A stretch of DNA of 6,202 bases, from NCBI GenBank assembly GCA_026196445.1, contig JAPHTE010000291.1:1-6202 (forward strand), in the 5' to 3' direction. Position numbers and translations under genes: made by a program. A model generated the notes under the pieces. That model did no database searches. It was not told where the DNA came from and saw only the letters and a program-made list of their open reading frames with translations. Positions 1 through 5,621 of this stretch are shown in pieces; position 1 is the stretch's first letter, and every line of letters starts with the position of its first letter. Origin of the DNA: Lysobacterales bacterium (GTDB taxonomy: Bacteria; Pseudomonadota; Gammaproteobacteria; Xanthomonadales; SZUA-36).

Positions 1-1317
1 ACCTGGCCCGAGTTTTGCGACCTGCACCCCTTTGTACCCGCTGAGCAGGCCGCCGGATACCACCAGCTGTTCAAGGAACTGGAGGAGATGCTGATCGCCT
101 GCACCGGCTATGACGCGGTGTCGTTGCAACCCAACGCCGGCTCCCAGGGCGAATATGCCGGGCTGCTGGCGATCAAGGGCTGGCACGAATCCCGCGATGA
201 GGGCCATCGCAATGTCTGCCTGATTCCATCGTCTGCACACGGCACCAACCCTGCCAGCGCCGCCATGGCCGGCATGAAGATCGTCATCGTCAAGTGTGAC
301 GATAACGGCAACGTGGATATCGACGACCTGCGCGCCAAGGCGGAAAAACACACCGACGACCTGTCGGCACTGATGATTACCTATCCCTCAACCCACGGCG
401 TATTCGAGGAGCAGATCAAGGAGATCTGCGCAATCACGCACGAGCACGGCGGCCAGGTGTACCTGGACGGCGCCAATTTGAACGCACTGGTCGGCTGCGC
501 TGCGCCGGGCGAGTTCGGCGCGGATGTCTCGCACCTGAACCTGCACAAGACCTTCTGCATCCCGCATGGCGGTGGTGGTCCGGGTGTCGGTCCGATCTGT
601 ACCGGTGCGCACCTGGCGCCTTTCCTGCCTGGACACGCACTGGTGGACTTACCCGGAGAGCACGCCAAAAACGGCGCTGTGGCCGCCGCACCCTGGGGCA
701 GCGCCGGCATACTGCCGATCACCTGGATGTACATCGTGATGATGGGCGCCCAGGGCATGAAGAAAGCCACCCAGGTGGCCATTCTGAACGCCAATTACAT
801 CGCCCACCGGCTATCGGGCACCTTCCCGGTGCTCTACACCTGCCACAGCGGCCGCGTCGCGCACGAGTGCATCATCGACCTGCGCCCGTTCAAGCGGTCC
901 AGCGGTATCAGCGAGGAAGATGTGGCCAAGCGCCTGATCGACTACGGTTTCCACGCCCCGACCATGTCGTTCCCGGTACCGGGTACTCTGATGATCGAGC
1001 CGACCGAGAGCGAATCACTGCGTGAACTGGACCGTTTCTGCGACGCCATGCTGGCGATTCACGGTGAGATCATGGCGGTTGAATCCGGCGACCTGGACAA
1101 GGACGACAATCCGCTGGTCAACGCGCCACATACACAACGCGACCTGGTGGGTGAATGGAATCACCCCTATAGCCGTGAACTGGCGGCTTTTCCGAAACCC
1201 GAACAATGGCAAAGCAAGTTCTGGCCGGCCGTCAACCGCGTGGACAACGTCTATGGCGACCGCAACCTGTTCTGCGGTTGTCCGATGCCGGAAGAGTGGC
1301 AGCAGGAAGACGGGTAA
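1..1317 (+). CDS. gcvP: Glycine dehydrogenase (decarboxylating), P-protein of the glycine cleavage system; 5'-truncated by the window
   Basis: This PLP enzyme decarboxylates glycine and passes the aminomethyl group to the lipoyl arm of the H-protein (GcvH), in the cytoplasm, feeding one-carbon units to folate. The frame is open from base 1 (T-W-P-E-F...) with no start, so the gene begins upstream. The visible 438 residues are roughly the C-terminal 45% of the usual ~950-residue protein. The PLP-binding lysine is in HLNLHKTFC (codon 547-549, visible residue 183), followed at once by the glycine-rich PHGGGGPG loop. Other family blocks are SAHGTNPASA, YPSTHGVFEE, QVYLDGAN, SWMYI-like TWMYIVMMGAQG, RLIDYGFHAPTMSFPV and EPTESES. 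The C-terminus ends near an FCGCP motif, comparable to the cysteine-containing end of long P-proteins. The sequence matches the one-piece P-protein rather than the split GcvPA/GcvPB type (family knowledge). It ends at TAA and converges on rpoH. No frameshift is seen. The ATG at base 88 is an internal Met, not the start. Confidence 0.97.
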   Translation, partial: TWPEFCDLHPFVPAEQAAGYHQLFKELEEMLIACTGYDAVSLQPNAGSQGEYAGLLAIKGWHESRDEGHRNVCLIPSSAHGTNPASAAMAGMKIVIVKCDDNGNVDIDDLRAKAEKHTDDLSALMITYPSTHGVFEEQIKEICAITHEHGGQVYLDGANLNALVGCAAPGEFGADVSHLNLHKTFCIPHGGGGPGVGPICTGAHLAPFLPGHALVDLPGEHAKNGAVAAAPWGSAGILPITWMYIVMMGAQGMKKATQVAILNANYIAHRLSGTFPVLYTCHSGRVAHECIIDLRPFKRSSGISEEDVAKRLIDYGFHAPTMSFPVPGTLMIEPTESESLRELDRFCDAMLAIHGEIMAVESGDLDKDDNPLVNAPHTQRDLVGEWNHPYSRELAAFPKPEQWQSKFWPAVNRVDNVYGDRNLFCGCPMPEEWQQEDG

Positions 1318-1338
1318 GCGTTCCACTTTTCACAGGCG

Positions 1339-1367
1339 AAAAAAAGGCCTCCGCATGGAGGCCTTTT
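1339..1367. terminator. Bidirectional intrinsic terminator between convergent gcvP and rpoH
   Basis: A perfect 11-bp stem (1342-1352 AAAAGGCCTCC with 1357-1367 GGAGGCCTTTT) closes a 4-nt GCAT loop. Seven A residues (1339-1345) precede it on the plus strand, so minus-strand transcripts from rpoH end in a run of seven U, part of it in the stem. Plus-strand transcripts from gcvP end in UUUU then CAU. It lies 21 nt after the gcvP stop and 18 nt after the rpoH stop. One hairpin therefore plausibly serves both genes, with the better U-tract facing rpoH. Confidence 0.9.
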
Positions 1368-1385
1368 CATAAAGCTTTGGAAGAA

Positions 1386-2249
1386 TCAGGCGCTGAAGCT
1401 GGCCCTGATCTTGTTCATAGCGTTGACTTCAAGTTGCCGGATACGCTCTGCGGAAACACCGTAGCGATCCGCCAGGGTCTGCAACGTGGCCTTGTCGTCC
1501 GACAACCAGCGGCTGCGGATAATGTCCCGGCTACGCTCGTCCAGCTCGCCCAAGCCCTGGTACAGCAGGTCGTTCTGGTGGTCCTGCGTATCGCTGGCCT
1601 CGAGTACCACCTCGGGGCTGTCGGACTTGCTCACCAGGTAGGCCGAGGGCGACACGTACGGTCTTTCGTCATCGTCCGAATCAGGCGACAGATCAAAACC
1701 GATGTCCTGGCCTGACAGGCGGGATTCCATCTCAAGCACGACCTCGGGCTTGACACCAAGGTTTTCGGCCACCGTGTTGACCTCGTCCATGTTCAACCAG
1801 CCCAGGCGTTTCTTGGATTTGCGCAGGTTGAAAAACAGCTTGCGCTGGGCCTTGGTGGTGGCCACCTTGACGATACGCCAGTTACGCAGGATAAATTCAT
1901 GCATCTCAGCGCGTATCCAGTGCACTGCGAATGATACCAACCGGACTTCACGTTCGGGATCGAATCGTTTTACGGCCTTCATCAGGCCGATGTTGCCTTC
2001 CTGTATCAGGTCACCCAACTGCAGGCCGTAACCACCGTAACCCTTGGCCACGTGAACGACAAAACGCAGGTGTGCAAGAACCAGGCGCCGTGCGGCGTCC
2101 AGGTCACCTTCTTCACGATAGCGGTACGCCAGGTCTTTTTCCTCTTCCAGCGTCAACATCGGAATACGGTTCACCTCCTGGATATAGGCATCCAGGCTAC
2201 CGGTACCGGCAGGAACCAGTAAGTGACTCGGAACTAGCGCTTTGTTCAT
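1386..2249 (-). CDS. rpoH: RNA polymerase sigma-32 (heat-shock sigma factor)
   Basis: This alternative sigma factor directs RNA polymerase to heat-shock promoters (chaperones, proteases). In known cases it is itself controlled by translation, by DnaK/GroEL and by FtsH. The 287 residues match the usual ~285. Region 1.2 is near residues 17-50. Region 2.1-2.2 includes LAHLRFVVHVAKGYGGYG and DLIQEGNIGLMKAVKRFDPE (about 58-99). Region 2.3-2.4 is RLVSFAVHWIRAEMHEFILRN (about 103-123). The sigma-32-specific RpoH box is QRKLFFNLRKSKKRLGW (about 135-151), which separates RpoH from RpoD and RpoS. An acidic linker follows (DSDDDE, 190-195). The region 4.2 helix-turn-helix is LADRYGVSAERIRQLE (about 259-274). 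The ATG has a strong GGAGGAGG five bases upstream. As in E. coli the gene follows ftsEX, but a 327-nt gap with its own promoter candidates separates them. It ends at TGA just before the shared terminator. Confidence 0.98.
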   Translation of the reverse strand: MNKALVPSHLLVPAGTGSLDAYIQEVNRIPMLTLEEEKDLAYRYREEGDLDAARRLVLAHLRFVVHVAKGYGGYGLQLGDLIQEGNIGLMKAVKRFDPEREVRLVSFAVHWIRAEMHEFILRNWRIVKVATTKAQRKLFFNLRKSKKRLGWLNMDEVNTVAENLGVKPEVVLEMESRLSGQDIGFDLSPDSDDDERPYVSPSAYLVSKSDSPEVVLEASDTQDHQNDLLYQGLGELDERSRDIIRSRWLSDDKATLQTLADRYGVSAERIRQLEVNAMNKIRASFSA

Positions 2250-2254
2250 CTAAA

Positions 2255-2262
2255 CCTCCTCC
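2255..2262 (-). promoter_or_regulatory. Strong Shine-Dalgarno of rpoH
   Basis: The minus strand reads GGAGGAGG followed by TTTAG and then the rpoH ATG. The 5-nt spacing is near optimal and fixes the start at 2249. A site this strong in a gene that is usually controlled at translation suggests that access to it, not its quality, is what is regulated (inference). Confidence 0.85.
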
Positions 2263-2275
2263 AGGCAAGCGTTCT

Positions 2276-2303
2276 AGTATATCAGCAAAATCAGCGATTT
2301 CTA
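2276..2303 (-). promoter_or_regulatory. Proximal rpoH promoter, sigma-70 type with extended -10
   Basis: On the minus strand TATACT (2281-2276, 5 of 6 to TATAAT) is directly preceded by TGA (2284-2282), giving an extended -10 of the form TGnTATACT. Sixteen bases upstream is TAGAAA (2303-2298, 4 of 6 to TTGACA). Transcription would start near 2269, leaving a leader of only about 20 nt that just contains the Shine-Dalgarno. The match is good, but the promoter is predicted from sequence only. Confidence 0.6.
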
Positions 2304-2396
2304 CCCTTTTCAAGGCAGAAAATGTGAGTTTAGCGCTTGGCTCAACCCAGGGGCCAACCCATCAGATCGCTGTGCCACGGTATATTCAACTGCTTC

Positions 2397-2424
2397 TATG
2401 ACCACCGCTGGCAGCAGTTGTTCC
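2397..2424 (-). promoter_or_regulatory. Candidate sigma-E (RpoE) promoter of rpoH
   Basis: The minus strand has GGAACAA (2424-2418), 14 bases, then GGTCATA (2403-2397). This compares with the sigma-E pattern GGAACTT, a spacer of about 16, then a TCnnA-type -10 (16 bases counted from GGAACAA to TCATA). E. coli rpoH is known to carry a sigma-E promoter upstream. A site here would give a leader of about 140 nt and link envelope stress to the heat-shock sigma factor. Two mismatches in the -35 keep this tentative. Confidence 0.4.
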
Positions 2425-2576
2425 ATGCCCGGTTCCAGTGGTTGTTCTTAATGTTTGAATTCGAGCGCCATGAGCTGTGCCGGGATAGGAATCCCGACTG
2501 GTGCAATATGCGGGCTAGGGCGTGTCTCAGGTGGAAATGACTGTGTCCCGGCAAAAAATGGGGTTAGTGCAGTAGT

Positions 2577-3554
2577 TCAGGATCTGCCCAGACGCCCGCC
2601 GATACGCAATTTTCGCAAGTAACGTTGCACGGCTATCCAGGCCCCAAACCAGCCCAGCAAAGCGCCGCCCGCCAGCACCCATAGTGCGTGGTACCCCTCC
2701 AGGCCACGCATATTGAAGGCGGAGCCGTAGGTTTCCAGCAATAATCCCAGGGGACCACCCAGGTAAAACATGGCCAGGGCGATCAGCACCACGGCGATAA
2801 AACCGCCCATCAACCCGTACCACAGGCCGGTGTACAGAAACGGCTGGCGGACAAAAGCGTTGCCGGCACCAACCAGGGCCAGGATCTCGATCTCCTCGGC
2901 ACGCGACGCAACATCCAGTCGGATGGTATTGGCTACGACCACCACCACGGCCAGCCCAAACAACGCCACCAGTAAAGTTACCGCAGCCTGGCCCAGGTCC
3001 AGCAACCGGCCCAGCCTTTGCAACCACTTGTAGTCGAACTGGGTCAGCTCGACACTGTTTACGGTGTCAAGGTAAGCGGTCAACTCGGCAACCCGGCTCT
3101 CAAGCTGGTCGGTCGAACCGGACCGTGGGCTGACCTGCATCACCCATGGCAACGGGTTCTCATCGAGTATTTCCAGCGAATCACCAAAGCCAGAAGCGCT
3201 GCGGAAATCTGCCATCCCCTGCTCCGGGCTTATCAGCGTCATACTGCCAGGTTCAAAACGCTGTTGCAGCTCATTGGCGACGCGCCGCACCTCGGTTCCG
3301 TCTATGCCGGGCTTGAAAAAAACCGTCACCGCGCTCCACTCATCCTGGCGCAGGTCGACGTTGTCCAGGTTGTTCAGGGTGACGTACAGACCCAGTGGCA
3401 GGAACATGGCGATACCCAGCACCAGCACCGTCATCAGCGTGCCGGTCTTGTGCTTCAAAATGACCCCCAGGCTGGAGAAAAAGCTATAACTGTGCTGACG
3501 CGACCAGGCGCGGATCCTGCGTCCGATGCGACTGAACAGGGAAACGTCGTTCAC
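2577..3554 (-). CDS. ftsX: Cell-division ABC-transporter-like membrane subunit FtsX
   Basis: FtsX is the integral membrane partner of FtsE at the division site. FtsEX does not move a known solute. ATP hydrolysis by FtsE changes the periplasmic domain of FtsX to activate peptidoglycan amidases through EnvC-type activators (known from E. coli). The 325 residues show a basic cytoplasmic N-terminus, then four hydrophobic segments at about 38-61, 188-210, 242-268 and 289-311. A large periplasmic loop (about 62-185) lies between the first two. This is the FtsX topology. The cytoplasmic RLDVASRAEEIEILALVGAGNAFVRQPFLYTG stretch (from about 212) is the family's typical coupling segment. It is slightly shorter than the E. 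coli protein (about 350), mostly at the N-terminal tail. The start is GTG and overlaps the ftsE TGA stop as GTGA. The Shine-Dalgarno is weak, so translation is probably coupled to ftsE. Confidence 0.96.
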   Translation of the reverse strand: MNDVSLFSRIGRRIRAWSRQHSYSFFSSLGVILKHKTGTLMTVLVLGIAMFLPLGLYVTLNNLDNVDLRQDEWSAVTVFFKPGIDGTEVRRVANELQQRFEPGSMTLISPEQGMADFRSASGFGDSLEILDENPLPWVMQVSPRSGSTDQLESRVAELTAYLDTVNSVELTQFDYKWLQRLGRLLDLGQAAVTLLVALFGLAVVVVVANTIRLDVASRAEEIEILALVGAGNAFVRQPFLYTGLWYGLMGGFIAVVLIALAMFYLGGPLGLLLETYGSAFNMRGLEGYHALWVLAGGALLGWFGAWIAVQRYLRKLRIGGRLGRS

Positions 3555-4228
3555 GGGATGTTTCTCGCGGGTATATCGTCCGCCAGGCGGCCGGCGGACA
3601 GCACCAGTACACGCTTGTGCATCCTGCGGATCAGGTCCAGGTCGTGGCTGGCGATCAGTACCGTCACTCCCTGCGCGGCAACCTCTTCAAACAGGGCAAA
3701 CAGCTCACGCGACAAGTTCGGGTCCAGGTTGCCGGTCGGCTCGTCGGCCAGCAACAGCGGCGGCATGGAAACGATGGCGCGCGCGATGCCCACGCGCTGC
3801 TGTTCACCGCCGGACAGGGCCAGCGGCATCTGCGATACCTTGCTCAGAAGACCTACCTTGTCCAGCGCGGCACGCACCCGTTTACGGATATCGGCGTACT
3901 TCAGGCCGGCGATCATCAGCGGCAACGCCACGTTGTCTGCCACCGTCTTGTCCTTCAGCAGTTTGTGGTCCTGGAAGATCATGCCGGTGTTGCGCCGCAC
4001 GATCGGCGCCAGGCGGTCCGGTGCCTCGCTGAGGTTGAGGCCGTTGACAAAAACATTTCCGCGGCTGGCCCGCTCCAGCATCATGACCAGCCGCAGCAGC
4101 GTGCTTTTCCCGGCGCCCGAGTGGCCGGTCAGAAACACCATGCTGCCGCGTTCGATATCAAAGCTGACATCGGCGAGCGCGCGGCTACCGCCCGGATAGA
4201 CCTTGCTGACCCGTTCAAACCTGATCAT
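3551..4228 (-). CDS. ftsE: Cell-division ATP-binding protein FtsE
   Basis: FtsE is the cytoplasmic ATPase of the FtsEX complex, docking on FtsX at the septum and driving hydrolase activation. All ABC ATPase motifs are intact in 225 residues: Walker A GHSGAGKS (35-42), Q-loop glutamine in MIFQDHKLL (Q86), signature LSGGEQQR (138-145), Walker B LLLADEP (158-164, catalytic E163), D-loop NLD (167-169) and H-loop ASHD (H195). The opening MIRFERVSKVYPGG and the LLKDKTVADNVALPL block are typical of FtsE rather than of related LolD-type ATPases. The nearest purine-rich site to the ATG is a GAGG 12 nt away, which is far. Upstream lies a 7-codon mini-frame whose stop overlaps this ATG as ATGA. rhlB ends 20 nt upstream, so ftsE probably shares its transcript. 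ftsY, the usual upstream neighbour in E. coli, is absent here. Confidence 0.97.
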   Translation of the reverse strand: MIRFERVSKVYPGGSRALADVSFDIERGSMVFLTGHSGAGKSTLLRLVMMLERASRGNVFVNGLNLSEAPDRLAPIVRRNTGMIFQDHKLLKDKTVADNVALPLMIAGLKYADIRKRVRAALDKVGLLSKVSQMPLALSGGEQQRVGIARAIVSMPPLLLADEPTGNLDPNLSRELFALFEEVAAQGVTVLIASHDLDLIRRMHKRVLVLSAGRLADDIPARNIP

Positions 4229-4248
4229 GGATGAAAACGGCCTCGCAT
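4225..4248 (-). CDS. Possible 7-codon coupling mini-cistron between rhlB and ftsE
   Basis: Directly after the rhlB stop (TAG 4251-4249) comes ATG CGA GGC CGT TTT CAT CCA TGA, encoding MRGRFHP. Its TGA overlaps the ftsE ATG as ATGA. GGAGGAG (4259-4253), formed by the last arginine codons of rhlB, sits 4-6 nt upstream of this ATG and is a far better Shine-Dalgarno than anything placed correctly for ftsE. The peptide itself need not matter. The likely role, if real, is to load ribosomes that re-initiate on ftsE. It could also be coincidence. Confidence 0.35.
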   Translation of the reverse strand: MRGRFHP

Positions 4249-5520
4249 CTATCTCCTCCGATTGTTGCTTCCCCGCCTGGATGGCCGCCTGCCTGAACCC
4301 TTGTGCCGGCTGTCACGCTTTGGCCGTGGCGGAATCGTGATCTCGGGCATCAAGTCCGGGGAGGCCGACTCGGTGGCGATTGAATAGCCAATGAATTCCT
4401 CGATCTCGGGCAGGTGAAAAGCATAATCCTCGCAGGCGAAGCTGATCGCCTCGCCCTTGGCGCCAAGACGCGCCGTGCGTCCGATCCGGTGCACGTAGTC
4501 GGGCGCATCCTGCGGCAGGTCGAAATTGAACACGTGGGTTACGTCGGGTATGTGCAAGCCACGCGCCGCGACATCCGTGGCCACCAGCACCGGCACCTCG
4601 CCATCATGGAATTTCTTTAGCAGTTTTTGCCGTTTTTCCTGCCGCACCCGGCCGGAGATGACGGCTGCTGCGATGCCATTGGCATTCAATGTACGCCCAA
4701 CCTTGTCCGCCGCCGCGCGGGTGTTGGTAAAGACCATGGAGTGGGCTTTTACGTGATCTCTCATCAGCCCGATCAGCAAAGGGAGTTTTTCATCGTTGGC
4801 CGGGTAATAAACGCTCTGCTCGACGTGGTCGGCAGTGACGCTCTCAGCTTCCACCTTCAGGGTTTCCGGGCTGTTCATGTGCTCGTAGGCAAGTTCCATG
4901 ACCCGGTGTGACAGGGTCGCAGAGAATAGCATCGACTGGCGCTCAGACGGCTTTGGCATGCGGCGCAGCAGAAAGCGGATGTCATCGATGAAACCCAGGT
5001 CGAACATACGGTCAGCTTCGTCCAGTACCACCACCTCGATATGTCGCAGGTTATAGACTTTCTGCTTGAAATAATCGATCAACCGGCCAGGCGTGCCAAT
5101 CAGTATATCCACACCGTCCTGCAATATTTTGCGCTGTTTCTCGTAATCCACCCCACCATAGGCCAGACCGGTTTTGAGCCCGGTTTCAGAACCCAGCGAC
5201 TCGGCGTCCCGGTGTATCTGGATCGCCAGTTCACGCGTGGGTGCGACCACCAGTGAGCGTGGGTTATTACCGTAGTTCTCTGTCTTCTGCTTCAGCAACT
5301 GGTTGAAAATCACCAGCAGGAAAGCCGCGGTTTTACCGGTGCCGGTCTGGGCCTGGCCCGCGACATCGCTGCCCTCGAGTGCCGGTGGCAGGCTTAATGC
5401 CTGAATTGGCGTACAATGGGTAAATTGTGCTTTTTCCAGCCCCTCGATGATTTTCGGGTGCAAATCCAGGCTGGTAAACAAAATTTCGGTCAACGGGTTG
5501 GTAGATTGCTTTTTGGTCAT
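4249..5520 (-). CDS. rhlB: ATP-dependent DEAD-box RNA helicase RhlB
   Basis: RhlB unwinds structured RNA in the cytoplasm. In E. coli it binds RNase E in the RNA degradosome. The 423 residues carry the full helicase set: Q-motif region ending CTPIQ (about 36-40), Walker A AQTGTGKT (57-64), PTRELA (94-99), GG (122-123), TPGR (143-146), DEAD (167-170), SAT (200-202), VFTNT (263-267), ATDVAARG (314-321) and HRIGRTAR (344-351). The RhlB-specific assignment rests on ALHPKVVE-like LDLHPKIIEGLE, DVAGQAQTGTGKT, GLAYGG, DEADRMFDLGFIDDIRFLLRRMP and VATDVAARGLHIPDVTHVFN. Divergent trxA gives further support, because rhlB and trxA are divergent in E. coli too. The tail from about 398 is very basic (many Arg, Lys, Ser, Gly) and ends RRR, as in RhlB. 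RhlE and SrmB are the main alternatives and fit less well. The Shine-Dalgarno is weak. Downstream ftsEX probably shares the transcript. Confidence 0.94.
   Translation of the reverse strand: MTKKQSTNPLTEILFTSLDLHPKIIEGLEKAQFTHCTPIQALSLPPALEGSDVAGQAQTGTGKTAAFLLVIFNQLLKQKTENYGNNPRSLVVAPTRELAIQIHRDAESLGSETGLKTGLAYGGVDYEKQRKILQDGVDILIGTPGRLIDYFKQKVYNLRHIEVVVLDEADRMFDLGFIDDIRFLLRRMPKPSERQSMLFSATLSHRVMELAYEHMNSPETLKVEAESVTADHVEQSVYYPANDEKLPLLIGLMRDHVKAHSMVFTNTRAAADKVGRTLNANGIAAAVISGRVRQEKRQKLLKKFHDGEVPVLVATDVAARGLHIPDVTHVFNFDLPQDAPDYVHRIGRTARLGAKGEAISFACEDYAFHLPEIEEFIGYSIATESASPDLMPEITIPPRPKRDSRHKGSGRRPSRRGSNNRRR
4253..4259 (-). promoter_or_regulatory. Shine-Dalgarno inside the 3' end of rhlB, serving the mini-frame or ftsE
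   Basis: GGAGGAG lies in the final CGG-AGG-AGA arginine codons of rhlB. It is about 24 nt from the ftsE ATG, too far for direct use, but ideally placed for the ATG at 4248. Its position decides between a directly initiated and a coupled ftsE start. Confidence 0.5.
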
Positions 5521-5548
5521 TATTTGAGCATATTTCCAGGTGGGCCTG

Positions 5549-5578
5549 TCAGGCCTGATTAGTGTATTCAGGCCCTGA
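5549..5578. repeat. Two palindromic, operator-like sites upstream of rhlB
   Basis: TCAGGCCTGA (5549-5558) is a perfect 10-bp palindrome. TCAGGCCCTGA (5568-5578) is the same palindrome with one extra central base. Their centres are about 19.5 bp apart, close to two helical turns. An extra GGGCCTG half-site lies at 5542-5548 and can also pair with CAGGCCC at 5569-5575. Between the two palindromes the minus strand has TACACT (5566-5561), a possible -10 for rhlB without a good -35. The layout resembles a repressor operator, but no known regulator motif is recognised. Confidence 0.45.
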
Positions 5579-5591
5579 TTTTAAAGATGGA

Positions 5592-5621
5592 CTTGAAATT
5601 CATCACAACCACCTTGAAATT
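5592..5621 (+). repeat. 9-bp direct repeat at the trxA promoter
   Basis: CTTGAAATT occurs at 5592-5600 and again at 5613-5621, with a 21-bp period (two helical turns). The second copy contains the trxA -35 element TTGAAA. It may be an activator or duplicated -35 arrangement, or chance. Confidence 0.4.

Larger units (their letters stand above)
2236..2337 (-). promoter_or_regulatory. Possible rpoH mRNA leader fold that sequesters the ribosome-binding site
   Basis: On the rpoH-sense strand an upstream segment AGCGCTAAACTC (2337-2326) is complementary to two downstream pieces in nested order. AGCGCT pairs with the self-complementary AGCGCT at codons 3-5 of rpoH (2241-2236). AAACTC pairs with GAGGTTT of the Shine-Dalgarno region (2258-2252), with one bulged G. 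The AUG would sit in a one-sided loop between the two short stems. Only a transcript starting upstream of about 2340 contains the first strand. The role as a thermosensor is inference by analogy with E. coli rpoH, and each stem is only 6 bp. Confidence 0.3.
2250..2576. other. 327-nt gap between ftsX and rpoH: control region, no convincing gene
   Basis: The rpoH-proximal half (2250-2425) holds the Shine-Dalgarno, the extended -10 promoter, the sigma-E-like site and the possible leader fold. The ftsX-proximal half (about 2430-2576) holds a small 6-bp inverted repeat (2481-2486 CGGGAT with 2491-2496 ATCCCG, 4-nt loop). It has no U-tract in either direction, so it is not a clear terminator. ftsX transcripts may read through into rpoH. 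The short open frames here have neither family resemblance nor a good ribosome-binding site. Confidence 0.6.

Noticed and set aside
381..794. Minus-strand open frame opposite gcvP
   Set aside because: It is fully antisense to conserved P-protein sequence, with biased Pro/Ala/Cys composition and no family resemblance.
2481..2496. 6-bp inverted repeat as an ftsX terminator
   Set aside because: The stem is short and has no U-run on either strand, so it does not meet the pattern of an intrinsic terminator.
2337..2540. Plus-strand 67-codon frame in the ftsX-rpoH gap
   Set aside because: It has no Shine-Dalgarno and no family resemblance, and it covers the minus-strand promoter elements of rpoH.
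2527..3027. Second minus-strand frame overlapping the end of ftsX and running into the gap
   Set aside because: It is an out-of-frame reading of ftsX. The true frame carries the conserved membrane segments, so this is not a frameshifted piece.
3018..4199. Long plus-strand open frame of 393 codons opposite ftsX and ftsE
   Set aside because: It runs antisense to two clearly conserved genes. Its translation is rich in Arg, Ser, Ala and Thr with no recognisable domain, which is typical of the mirror frame of GC-rich coding DNA.
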